Positions 1-10,962 of a stretch of 64,000 nt of DNA are shown here, piece by piece. Location of the stretch: positions 10,914,108-10,978,107 of the forward strand of contig CM064434.1 of assembly GCA_032690845.1 (NCBI GenBank). The letters are read 5' to 3'. Each line of letters starts with the position of its first letter. The first letter of the stretch is position 1. Position numbers and translations under genes: made by a program. The stretch comes from Eleusine coracana subsp. coracana (taxonomy: Eukaryota > Streptophyta > Magnoliopsida > Poales > Poaceae). Under the pieces are notes generated by a model. It worked only from the letters and a program-made list of their open reading frames with translations, made no database searches and was not told the DNA's origin.

Positions 1-3000
1 TAATCATGTTAGTAATACTAAAACAGAATTTTATGAATTTAATGAGCATTTTACCAATTGTGGAAATACCTGAATTAATTAAATAAAGCATGAAAACCTT
101 TCACAATAGGGAATTAATTATAAAATAATTATAATAATTCTGACCAAATGGATCCCACCAGAGTACCAGGAATATCTCTAAGGACCTATGTGCAAAATCC
201 TAGATCAATTGGAGGTCCCTAGCTATTTTAATTGGAAATATCTTTGACCAGGGACTAATTTGCAAGGATCTAAAAGTTTAGGGGGTGCAGTGAGAAATCT
301 TTTCCCTTTCCCTCCTGTTGGTGCAGCCGGAGCAGAGCTCCTCCGCTGGTGCACGCCATGCCCGTCCCCCGCCTCGGAACACCCCACTGCTATAGCGCTC
401 CTGCCACCCCTCTGCTCTCCCGCCCTGTCCTCTCAGCCGCAGAGCCGCCCAACGGACGCCCTTCTCCCGCCTGCACGCCAACGCCATGGCCGACCGGCTG
501 GACTTCAATTTGCGCCATTGCTTCCGCTCCCGTCCCCCACTTACTCCTCTCCCCTCTGCGCAACTCAGCACTCCCAGGAGCCTCAAACTCTCTCTCATTT
601 TTCCCTCGCTCCCTCTGCTCTCACCCCACTTCTCCTCTTTGCACTCTACTCCCCTCCGCCTTCACCGAGCGAAAGCTCGAGCTCGAGCTTGAGCTTCCTC
701 TGCCCTGCCTCCCGAGCCGAACAGAACCCAAAACCCACGCACATACATTCCCTCTGCAATCCCATGCCACTCGCTCGGCCAAACCCCGTGTGAGCTCTAG
801 CTAATTTGAAGAAAAACTTAAGCAAGCAACTCCGGTGACCTCCTCCGTCTCTGATATGCCTCATCGCTCCCCACCTCGTCGTACGTGTGCGCAACGAGTC
901 CACAAACCCACTGACCTTTTTCCTCCCTGATTCTTGTTGCGAGCTAGGCACATTACCACTTTTTCCCCGGTCGTCGCCTCTGCTCCAACGGAATTGAGCC
1001 GCCTCGCCGACGAGCTCATACCTCCGGCCCTCCCCGACGCAAGCTGAGGCGATGCCGCTCTTCCCCGTGCCCCGGTGAAGCTCTCGGAGAAGACGGAGTT
1101 CGGTTTGCTGCCCCTAGGCCGAAGGCGACCTCGCCGAAGTTCGTCTTCTGCCGCTCCTCGCCGCCGACCGCTTTCCAGTGAGATCCTGTTCTCGTGAACC
1201 CCACCCTGCCCTCAGTCTTGGTGTGCGTGTCATGCGCATGGTCCCTCGACGAGTTTCCGTCGTCCGTAGCCACCGACATCGTGCCCTCCGGCCGTGCGCC
1301 ACCCCGCTCCGATGAGCCTATGGGCCGTCCTTCTGGCGCCTACATGGCCACTACGTGGATCCGACCTTGCACCCACATGGCTCCGATGTGGAAACCCCTT
1401 AAACCAGAAAATGTCCAGAAATTGCCAGAAATTGCTAAAAACTTTAAAAAAACCATATTAAATTAAATTCAAATTTAATGGAACTCAAACAAATTTTGTT
1501 AGGTTCATTTTGAATTTCTCTATTTTAGTAAACTGATAATTTATTGTCCCTGTACATGTATATTTATTAATACATTAAATTGTGAAAACACTAATTAATT
1601 CACCAGAAACTCTAGGAATAAAATTAAATCTTGATTTTTGGCATGCTTAGTAAAAACATGATTATCTACCACCACAAAATTTGGTTTGGAAAAATATGAA
1701 TTATTTTAGGCTCTGGAATTTAATTAGTGTGTTTTCTTAAATTAATTCTACTAATTATTCTGTAAATAATTGGCTCCTGCCACTTGGCACAAAAATCACT
1801 CACACAAGTCTCTGTGCACAGTAATTCACACATGTCCAGAAACATAGAATTACTTAGTTGATTAATTTAATTGCTTATATCACTCATTTACTTTGTTTAA
1901 TTGCATAAAGGATATATATACCTAAAATCATAACTAACAACCCAACTTCTCTGAAGCATATGGCTTCAAGAACATAATAGTAATTTTAATTGACATTAAA
2001 ACGTGATGTGCATCATATCACTGCACTCAACGGTATTTCGATAATGCCATTAATTCGATTCTATGATATAGGCAACGACAACCAGGAACAAGAGGAGGAT
2101 ATTTAGAAGGACCTTGATTCTCAAGAGCAAAACGTTGTAGTTGCTAGCACTAACATCAATCTAGGCAAGCCCCGGTTTACATTCGCCTTTTTATAAAGTT
2201 TGCTAGTTTTCAATATCACTAGTGTTTGTTATTATTGTTGCATAAGGTCATAGGAGTTGGTTGGAACCCACCTTGCTTGACACCAAATGACCTATGCCAC
2301 TGACAATAGAACTTTGGTAGTATCGGTACTGTGTTGCTACGCTTAGTAATTGCTAGACTCGGTAGATATCATTCTAAGAAATGAATTGGACCACTGGAAC
2401 GGGTATGAATAAAAGAAGTTTATTTTGATGTTATGACCGGGCAGAGATGATGCATGTGTAGGTTTGCAGCAACACATGGGTGTTGACTGTGGTAGCCCTA
2501 CCTTGTCGAACCTAGGACCCGTCCGTGGTAGGCCCCTTGGTCAAGTATTGAACAGTACCGAATGCATGCTAGTCTATGGGCACTAGTAAACTGATGTAGC
2601 ATTGGCATGGCATTGAGGATGGTACCTAGTACAGTGGTCATTGACCCTTCTGCTGTTGGAGTGGGCGGTTCATACCGTGAAGTATTGTTGGCAGGACGGC
2701 ATGCCCACTCGCTGGGACTGGACCCGGACTGAGTTGTTTTTCGTCCGTGCGAAAGGTTGCCATATACGACCTTAAGAGGTGCGTATGTGTCGTGTATCTC
2801 GGGTTATCCCAGCTGGTGTAAATCAATTGCAATTGCTGTCTCTCGTAGTAATGAGTACCACTTGGTCACTGAGTCGTCATGTAGTTGCACATGGTACATG
2901 GGAATTGATTACGATGCTTATTGTTGATATTACTATTATTGCTCTTATGTTGTACTTACCTTATATATTGCTTTATTATCTTATTATTGCAACTAAAGTT

Positions 3001-3525
3001 ACATTCTGCTCTACCCAGTTAATTTCAGAAGTAAAACTTGATAGGACTATTAGGTTGCTTAGTGTGAGTCTTTTCAAACAAGCCACCTATTAGAGCCATT
3101 GCATGTCTAGATGTCCAACGGGTAAGACTTGCTGAGTAATTAGTACTCAGGCTTTGTGCCACTGTTGTTTTCATGTAATGAAGAGGTAGAGTTGCCTGAG
3201 AATGTGCTGCCCTGAGACATGCAAGTCCCTGAGGGTTGGACTACCCACTGGGAGTCCGACTCGCCGCCGCAGTATTGATGTGTGTTGCTAGAGTGATGGT
3301 TCTTCGGGTAGGAACCATTACTATGTTGTATCGTTGAGCTCGTAGCTCTTTATCGTTATTTGCTTCCGCTGTGTCTTCAAAAACATTATGAACTTGTAAT
3401 TTTCTGCTGCACTCTGATGACTTAATGATGTAATATTCAACTCAAATTCGAACCAATGTTGTATTATCAAGTGTCTGCGTTATCAGCACCAACGGGACCT
3501 CGATCCTTCGGGAAGGGCCGCCACA
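1..3525 (+). repeat. 5' LTR of element A (left edge outside window)
   Basis: The LTR ends with CCACA at 3525, two bases before the primer binding site. The last 1416 bases (2110-3525) match the truncated 3' LTR at 10963-12378. That bases 1-2109 are also LTR is inferred, because the matching part of the 3' LTR is deleted and no TG start is identifiable. An LTR longer than 3.5 kb is normal for Tekay/Del elements. Confidence 0.75.
290..1400. other. GC- and CpG-rich block inside the element A LTR; no gene recognised
   Basis: This block contrasts sharply with the AT-rich sequence on both sides. It has several overlapping open frames on both strands, rich in Pro, Ser and Arg, as expected by chance in GC-rich sequence. 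None has a recognisable domain. It may be the CpG-rich promoter or leader part of the long LTR, or an old acquired fragment. Confidence 0.4.
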
Positions 3526-3527
3526 GC

Positions 3528-3539
3528 TGGTATCAGAGC
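3528..3539 (+). other. Primer binding site, element A (initiator tRNA-Met)
   Basis: TGGTATCAGAGC lies two bases after the LTR end at 3525. It is complementary to the 3' end of plant initiator tRNA-Met, the usual primer in Tekay/Del and many copia elements. Confidence 0.9.
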
Positions 3540-4832
3540 CGTGGTCCATGATAATACAACAAATAAATCATATTTTTGAAAACCTTGACGTTACGAGTGA
3601 GGAAATGTTAGTATTGCCCATATAGATAATAGGGTGGTGACAAAGCTAACCTGGGTTATGTTTGTTTATATTACTTGCATCTATGGCATCGGCAAATGAA
3701 GGTACATGCGTGCTTAACCGACATGCGTAATATCGGTGTCTGTGCTCACAGGCGGATACGAGACACTGTTGGCTCGTGACTTATCACGGGGCGATCCTTT
3801 CCCATGGATCGTTACTAGTAGAACTGTATTTATTTTTATAGTTTCTTTTGAATTTGATGTACTATTCCTGCAGGTACACTAACGTCGTTAGTATAACATT
3901 TAGAGTGACTTACGTGTTGAGTGCGGGTCGTCACCAACTATCCGTGCCGCTAAGTATCGGCAATGATAGGCGTTGTGTTGTGAGGAACGATAGGTTAATA
4001 AAATGAAGGTTTTGCATCATGCATCCCATTATAACTGAACTAAAATGTGGTTCTCATCTTGCTCACCAACCTCTGGATACTAAATCTCTAAACTTGTGGA
4101 ACATAAAAATTCAAAATACAAGTCCCAAAGTTAAGATAACAAGAAATCTGTCCTCAATTCAGCTATCAACTTCAAAAATTCATAACTATTAAAATACTCA
4201 ACCAAGTAAGGCAAATAAATACTCCTTAGAAAGATCTCAACATTCCCTGTCACCTAGAATTGAAATGAAATTTCAATCATAACAGTAACCACCTCAGAAA
4301 CAGGGGATAAGTGCAATCTGTCAACTCACTATTTCCAGCATGACCCTAAATTCATAACTAAAGTTGTACTTCAAAATTTTAGGTGTATAAACCCAATCTG
4401 GAAAGCTTTTGAAGTCTATTTTCATCCAATAGGTTTCATAATTTAGTTGTTTTCCCACTGTCTAGTAGATCCAAAACACTCAGCCTCTGTCATCCTGAAA
4501 CAGAATCTGCCAACCTGAAATAGCAAAAATTCATAAGTCCAGATTCAATTGGAATTTTTGAGAGTATAAATACAACCTGGAAAGCTACGAAAGTGTACTA
4601 TAACATGGATCCAAGCCCAAATTCTTTTAGATTTTGTTCTCTATTCGAAATATCCACTTTTCTAACTATTGTACAGTCAAGACAGAATTTGTTTTAAAAC
4701 CCCTTGCCGTATTATTGACCCTTGAGGCTGGAAAATGTGAACTGAAACTTTGTTTCTGTATTTCATAGCACTATATATGGAATGCATTGTTACTCATGGA
4801 ACACTGTTCTCACCATTGGGTTTATGTTTCAG
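3540..4832 (+). other. Untranslated leader of element A; no gene seen
   Basis: About 1.3 kb with no long open frame and mostly AT-rich text. Splice-donor-like sites occur, for example CTGCAG|GTACAC near 3869. It ends in T-rich sequence followed by CAG just before the first accessory ORF, which would suit a splice acceptor. Confidence 0.5.
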
Positions 4833-5749
4833 ATGGGTGACCACGGTTTTGAGGAGCTTTCGCACGACGGGTGGCGCTACACCATCGGTCTTCACCACTG
4901 TGGCGTTCCTACCCTTTTGTGGATCTTCTACGCTTGCTGGGCTACGACGAGCCGCCCTCCTACAAGGGCCGCGAGATCCGCCGCCATGGCGTGACTCTTG
5001 CAGAGGTACACATCAGCGTGCCCACTCACCCGCGCAACCTCGACATGGCAGGTATGGAGAGCACATTGACTTGTGGGAGCCTTCGTGAGGGCTTAGAGAA
5101 AGTCGCCCACAGGGTTCTCACCCACTTCTGCGGGCGCCATACAACAGCGCTCTCCGGGACTCTGTTTGAGATGATCCCCCTCTGGCACCAGGCCAACCTG
5201 GTCTGGCAGAGGCGCGTGAGGCGCATCGGCCATGACGACTACCCAACGTACCACGCAGGATACCACCGTATGTCCTACTACTCCGACTACCTCCTCAACT
5301 TGGATGAGGAGGCTAGCAGCCACAACAGGATCATACTGGCTGAGGCTGAGCAGGTCTAGGTATAGAGGAATGACCTACGGACACAGGCCGACGCACAGCA
5401 GAGAGAGATTTAGCGGTTGACCGCTGCTCTTGAGGCGAGTGAGACTCGTGTTACTGAGGTGACTGGACAACGCGACACCCTCGCATAGGAGGTTGACCGA
5501 CGTGGTGTGATTATGCAGCAGCGCGCCAACCACAACGAGCACCTGCAGCATCAATTGACGGGTGCACAACACGAGATAGAGCTTATGGGAGAGGATTTAG
5601 AGACACTGGCTCAGGAGAGCCAGGGCCTGCAGCAGCAGCTTGAGGCGGCCCTTGCACCACCGGCAGCACCGGAGGAGGAGGACCCGCAGGAGGATATGGA
5701 TGAGGAGTCTGACGTAGACTATGAGGGACCAGCTCGAGGCAGGACCTAG
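4833..5749 (+). pseudogene. Accessory ORF copy 1 (ORF0-like), broken, in the leader of element A
   Basis: Function unknown. An ATG at 4833, right after TTATGTTTCAG, opens a protein with the motif DGWRYTI and then shifts frame near 4925. It continues with YKGREIRRHGV, HISVP, LTHFCGRH and a Tyr-rich stretch. A Gln/Glu-rich coiled-coil tail and an acidic Glu/Asp end (EEEDPQEDMDEESD) follow. Several in-frame stops (about 5357 to 5490) break it. Motif order and spacing match the intact neighbour at 6005-6877 (GWEIT, YVGKEFQEHGV, HVVVP, LTRFCEDH), so the two are paralogues. Extra ORFs before gag (orf0) have been reported for rice gypsy elements of this type, from memory. Presence of the ORF is seen; its role is not known. 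Confidence 0.65.
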
Positions 5750-6004
5750 GAGGATAGTGGTAGACTAGATTAGTCTCGGTAGTCAGGATCAGTTGGGTAG
5801 GTAACTTTTGTCGATCCACGTGAGGTTATTGTATTTTGGGGTTGATGCGTGAGATGCTTTTGTGACTCGATGGCCACATATTCCGAGTCATGTACTGAGA
5901 CTATGATGACTTACATTATGCATTGGTTGTACCCTTTGTAGCTATTGTTGTTGCAACAAAGTTTAATCGTACTCATTGACTCAATCAAAGTACTTTCTTT
6001 GTAG

Positions 6005-6877
6005 ATGGCTAAAAACAAAGAACAACCACCACAGGGTTGGGAGATTACCGATGGCCTGGAGTTCACAGGGATGATTCACCTGTTTTGGAGAGTTCTCCAG
6101 AGATTCAGATATTCCATTCCTCCCACCTATGTTGGCAAGGAATTCCAGGAGCATGGAGTCCCCTCATGTGTCATCCATGTGGTGGTTCCTGCCAATTACT
6201 CAGTCATCCCCGCATGGGAATCTTGGACCCTAAGCGTCATCAGGACAGATCTACCTTCCACGTGGAATGTAGCTGCATTCAAGGCACTTACTCGGTTCTG
6301 TGAAGACCACAAGCATGATGTTGCTAGAACACCCATCGCCTTGCTACCCATTAATGATGTGATAGATTTCGAGTGGATGAGGCATGTGGATTTCATCTTT
6401 GATCCAAACCATCGCCACCATGATCCTATGATGCCCATAATAGAGTATTATGGTTTGTCCACGCTTGCTTTGTGCACAAACTTATGCCAGCGTTTGGATG
6501 TGTTCCATTCTACACTTCGACTTTCTGAGGTCGAAAAACAAGCTAAGGATGAAGAAACTGCAGAACTGAACCAGCAAATCCAAGCCAAGAATGAAGAGAT
6601 GGATGTGATCCTAGAAGAACGTGACCAAGCCTTGCAGGATGCAGCAGATTTTGAGCATGACATGATTGAGGCTCAAGATGACTTGAACGCATTCAAGGCT
6701 GCCCATCTTCCTATTGAAGGGAATTGGGATGAGATCTTCATAGAGTATGGAGAACAAGACGATGTGGAGATGGCACCTGCCGGTATTGATGACATGGAAA
6801 TGATAGATCTGGAGGAACCAGGAGAACCTATGGAACAGGAAGAACCAGAAGAGCCGGAAGACTTAGGCCAGGAGTAG
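6005..6877 (+). CDS. Accessory ORF copy 2 (ORF0-like), intact, 290 residues
   Basis: Function unknown. The ATG directly follows TACTTTCTTTGTAG, a good splice-acceptor sequence. The N-terminal half (residues 1-170) looks globular, with motifs GWEIT, YVGKEFQEHGV, HVVVP and LTRFCEDH shared with the broken copy at 4833-5749. Residues about 175-235 form a heptad-like coiled coil rich in Glu, Gln and Lys. The last 50 residues are strongly acidic (EEPEEPED). No membrane segment, zinc knuckle or protease motif is visible. It lies between the leader and gag of element A with 287 bases before gag. An open frame in an element whose gag and pol are broken suggests recent activity or chance retention. It could be a nucleic-acid or gag-partner protein, but this is a guess. 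Confidence 0.7.
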   Translation: MAKNKEQPPQGWEITDGLEFTGMIHLFWRVLQRFRYSIPPTYVGKEFQEHGVPSCVIHVVVPANYSVIPAWESWTLSVIRTDLPSTWNVAAFKALTRFCEDHKHDVARTPIALLPINDVIDFEWMRHVDFIFDPNHRHHDPMMPIIEYYGLSTLALCTNLCQRLDVFHSTLRLSEVEKQAKDEETAELNQQIQAKNEEMDVILEERDQALQDAADFEHDMIEAQDDLNAFKAAHLPIEGNWDEIFIEYGEQDDVEMAPAGIDDMEMIDLEEPGEPMEQEEPEEPEDLGQE

Positions 6878-7164
6878 ATGATTCGCTACCCCTGTGTATA
6901 GTCGTGTAGTATATGTATCCCTAGTTCGATGTAGGAGTGTGAATCTTGCATAATATTTCTACAATACCGTAGCTAGGCATTGGCACATATATGTAAGGAA
7001 TCACGTGATGATGTCCTTTAACAACCATGTAGACTGAATTGAATTAATGGAGATGGTTGTCATTCTGAATTTTTATCGTGCCTTTTGTACATTTATATCC
7101 TTGCGCATGTGATTTTATGGAATATTTTGAGAAATAACTAATGTCCAACCGTATAAATTGCAGC

Positions 7165-8265
7165 ATGGTGCGTACTCGGAATCAGGAAGATCCTAAGAGC
7201 TCTCAGCAAGGAGCTAATGCTGAGCCTTCGTTAGCTGAGGTTCTGGCTGTTGCGCTCAACCGGCAGCAAAATAACTCTAAGCTGCTTTTTTGACTGGTCG
7301 ACATCATGACCCATCTGGCTGGACAAGGAGGCGACCGCCACAACAATAACCAACCCCAACAGAGCAGCTACTCAGATTTTCTGGGTACGCATCCACCAAC
7401 CTTTGAGCGTGCCAGAGAGCCGCTGGACGCTGACCATTGGTTGCATCAGACCGAGTCTAAATTCGGTCTGCTGGAATGCACTGAGCACCAGAAGGTGCTG
7501 TTTGCCGCCCAATAACTCCATGGCTCTGCTAGTGCCTGGTGGGCCAACTATGAAGCTTCTCTACCTGCTGGACGCCGCACCGAATGGAATGAGTTCAAAG
7601 CTGCTTTCCGTGCTAATTTAATCCCCGCTGGCCTCATGCAGAGGAAGTTCCAGGAATTCATCGATCTAAAACAAGGAGGGAGGAATGTACTCCAATATTC
7701 TGTAGTTTTCAATCATCTTGCTCAGTATGCCACTGAGTATGTTAATACCGAGGAGAAGAAAAGATATGCATTCATGCGTGGGATGAATGCCACGCTCAAG
7801 GAACGTCTGACTTGGCAGATAACCGGTACATACAGTGACTTGGTCAATGCTGCTATTGTCCAAGAAGGCGCCAAGCACCATGTTGAAGAAGAAGATCGCA
7901 AGAGAAAGGCCCCTGCTACTACCTCTGCTGCCCCACAGGTGAAGCATCGCCTGATTTATACTTCCCCCACTGGACAATGTTTCCGGGCATCACCACAGCA
8001 ACGGTTTCAGTGACAGTTTGGCGAAACTACTCAAGGCCACCACAGCAATAGAACTTCCCACCTCGTGCACCGTACCAACAACAGAACAATCTATACCATG
8101 CACCATATCAGCAGCAAGGAAACCAGAATGCTCGTGCTCCACAGCCTGCTGATCGTGGAAGCAACTATCCTTGCTACAATTTTGGTTGTACCGGCCATTT
8201 TGCTAAGAACTGCACTGCATCAAGACGCAACAACAACAACCAGCGTTAGAACCAGAGAAGGAATG
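7165..8265 (+). pseudogene. gag: gag of element A (Ty3 capsid/nucleocapsid), broken
   Basis: Encodes the retrotransposon coat protein. The ATG follows TATAAATTGCAG. The capsid part is recognisable: FLGTHPPTFERAREP and WANYEASLP, then FIDLKQGGRNVLQYSVVF and VQEGAKHHVEEE. In-frame stops occur near 7291 and 7513, and there are several frame changes after 7950. The nucleocapsid zinc knuckle lies at 8172-8213 and reads CYNFGCTGHFAKNC. The second Cys of the usual CX2CX4HX4C pattern is replaced by Phe and a Cys sits two residues later, so the knuckle is probably not functional. It lies between the accessory ORFs and the protease of the same element. Confidence 0.8.
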
Positions 8266-8334
8266 TGAACGCACCATCTCGTGGTGCCCAAGTGAACTAC
8301 ACCAGTGCTGAAGACGTCCCTCAGGGCAAACCCG

Positions 8335-10350
8335 TGTTGACCGATACGCTCTCCCTCTATCGCTAGCCTGTCCTTGCACTTTTTGATTTTGGTGTTATGC
8401 ATAATTTCATTAGCCAAGCATGTGTGCAAAAATTTAATCTTCAACCTCAGACTATAGAAAAATGCTACACAGTTCGTTCCCCCGCTGGACAAATTAGTGC
8501 CAATGAAGTAGTATGCAAAACTCCCCTAGAAATATACAAAAAAATCTACCACACAGATTTCATCATGCTTAGCCACGAGGGAATTGATTTGATTTTGGGC
8601 ATGTTCTGGATGAAAACCCATAGAGCTATGCTGGACATCGAGCCCCGTATCGTTCACATCAACTCCCCTTTGCATGGAAGGGACACACTTTCTCTAAACA
8701 TCAATTCATCGAAAGCCTTGGTTGTCCATCACTTGGAAGGGCAATCACTCGAGAACATCCCCGTTGTTTGTGAGTATCCGGACATGTTTCCTGAAGATAT
8801 TTCTGGCCTACCGCCTGACCGGGAAGTGGACTTTAAGATAGAGTTACAGCCAGGAACTTCTCCGATATCTCGCCGACCCTATAAGATGGCCCCAAATGAG
8901 TTGGCTGAGCTAAAAAAAGCAATTGAATGAGTTAGTGGAAAAGAGATTCATACGCCCAAGCACTTCACCTTGGGGCTGCCCTGCTATTTTCGTGAAGAAG
9001 AAGGACAAATCTCTACGTTTGGTTGTTGACTATCGGCCATTGAATGAAGTCACGATAAAAAATAAGTACCCGTTACCCTGAATTGATATCCTTTTTGATC
9101 AATTGGTTGGTCCCAAGGTCTTTTCCAAGATCGACCTTCGCTCGGGTTACCATCAGATAAAGATTAGAGCAGAAGATATTCCGAAGACTACTTTCTCTAC
9201 CAGATATGGGCTATTCGAGTACCTAGAAATGTCTTTCGGATTGACAAATGCTCCAGCCCATTTCATGTACCTCATGAATTCGGTATTCATGCTAGAGTTG
9301 GACAAATTTGTTGTAGTATTCATTGATGACATCCTCATCTATTCAAAGTCCAAGGAAGAGCACGCCGAACACCTTCGCATTGTTTTTCAACGCCTCCGAG
9401 ATCACAAGCTGTATGCCAAATTCAGCAAGTGTGAATTTTGGTTGAACCGTGTCCCATTTCTTGGTCACATAGTCTCTGCAGAAGGCATCTCGGTGGACCC
9501 TAGCAAAGTTCAAGATGTGCTAGACTGGAAGCCACCAAAGATAGTTCACCAAGTATGCAGTTTCCTCGGGCTAGCCGGGTATTATCGTAGATTCATTCCA
9601 AACTTTTCTCGGCTGACCAAACCCATCACGGAGCTGTTGAAAAAGGAGAAAAAGTTCGATTGGAACGACAGATGTGAAGAAGCATTTCAAGTATTGAAGA
9701 AATTATTGACCACTGCCCCAGTATTGGCTTAGCCAGACATCACCAAGCCGTTCAACATATATTCTGATGTGTCTGGGACAGGACTTGGATGTGTACTCAT
9801 GCAAGAAGGTCATGTCATAGCCTATGCATCTCAACAACTACGGAAGCATGAAGAGCACTATCCAACTCATGATTTGGATCTAGCTGCAGTTGTACTTGCA
9901 CTAAAAATATGGAGGCATTATTTGCTCGGCAACTTAGTGCACATTTACATAGACCATAAGAGCTTGAAATATATCTTCACCCAGACTAATCTGAACATGA
10001 GACATCGTCGGTGGCTAGAATTGATTAAGGATTATAACCTAGAGATTCATTATCATCTAGGCAAGGCCAATGTAGTCACTAATGCATTAAGTAGGAAGGT
10101 ACACTGCAATCACTTAATGCTGGAATATCACCACAAACATAATGACATCGCTACGTCGGAACCCAGCCTTCATGTTTCACCTGCTATAGTGATTAGCAAC
10201 CTAAGTGTACATTCTATTGTTCATGAGGAAATCATTGCTGCACAGAAAAAGGATGTTGGTATGATCCATATCCGTCAAAAGATTAAGGATGGTAAGCAAA
10301 ATGCTTCACCCAAGACTCAGACGGTACTCTGTGGTTCAATAACCGTTTAG
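8335..10350 (+). pseudogene. pol: Element A protease, reverse transcriptase and RNase H, broken
   Basis: The protease active site near 8380 reads LFDFGVMHNFIS where the family has LFDSGASHSFIS, so the catalytic DSG is changed to DFG. LEGQSLENIPVVCEYPDMF and the RT core follow: IDLRSGYHQIKI (near 9130), MSFGLTNAPAHFM and FIDDILIYSK (near 9313; the catalytic Asp pair is present), then FLGLAGYYRRFIPNFS. The RNase H part (about 9735-10110) shows GTGLGCVLMQEGHVIAYAS and HYLLG. Stops or shifts separate the pieces near 8363, 8928, 9080 and 9730. This polyprotein would process proteins and copy the RNA into DNA in intact relatives. Confidence 0.85.
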
Positions 10351-10962
10351 TAGTACCAAAAGACTTCAAACTCCGACGGAAGATCTTAGATGAAGCACAC
10401 CACTCCAAATATTCTATCCATCTCGGTAGTAATAAAATGTACCAGGACTTGAAGAAGAATTTTTGGTGGACAAGGATGAAGCGAGAAGTTGCTCGGTACG
10501 TCGTAGAATGCGATACTTGTCAAAGAGTTAAGGCTGATCATTTGAAACAGGACGGTTTACTTCAACCATTGAGTATTCCCGCCTGGAAATGGGAAGACAT
10601 CAGCATGGATTTTGTTGTTGGTCTCCCTCTCACTTCTCGAAAGCATGATTCGATTTGGGTCGTTGTGGACCGACTCACAAAATCTGCCCACTTCCTACCA
10701 ATCAATAACACCTACAAAATAAAGCAATATGCAGAACTATACCTAGCAACAATTCTATGTCTTCATGGAGTACCCAAGACCATTGTTGCATTGTTGCAGA
10801 TCGTGGCTCATAGTTTGTCGCTCATTTTTGGGAACAACTGCATGCATCTCTGGGTACCAAGTTGATCCGAAATTCTGCTTACCATGCCGCTACTGACGAA
10901 CAAACCGAGCATGTCAACCAGATTTTGGAGGATATGCTTAGAGCATGTGTTTTAACACAAGA
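10351..10962 (+). pseudogene. Element A integrase, 3'-truncated by a deletion into the LTR
   Basis: The zinc-binding N-terminus is visible (HHSKYSIHLG, then CDTCQRVKADH near 10510-10545). The catalytic core begins with ISMDFVVGLP and WVVVDRLTKSAHFLPI. The second Asp region is frameshifted near 10790, and a decayed relative of the YHPQTDGQTERVNQILEDM motif runs to about 10945. After 10962 the sequence jumps to an internal point of the LTR. The integrase C-terminus, the expected chromodomain, the polypurine tract and the 5' part of the 3' LTR are therefore missing. The element cannot integrate new copies by itself. Confidence 0.85.

Noticed and set aside
260..1466. Several open frames on both strands in the GC-rich start of the window
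   Set aside because: Compositionally biased Pro/Ser/Arg text, overlapping on both strands, without domains; inside a probable LTR.
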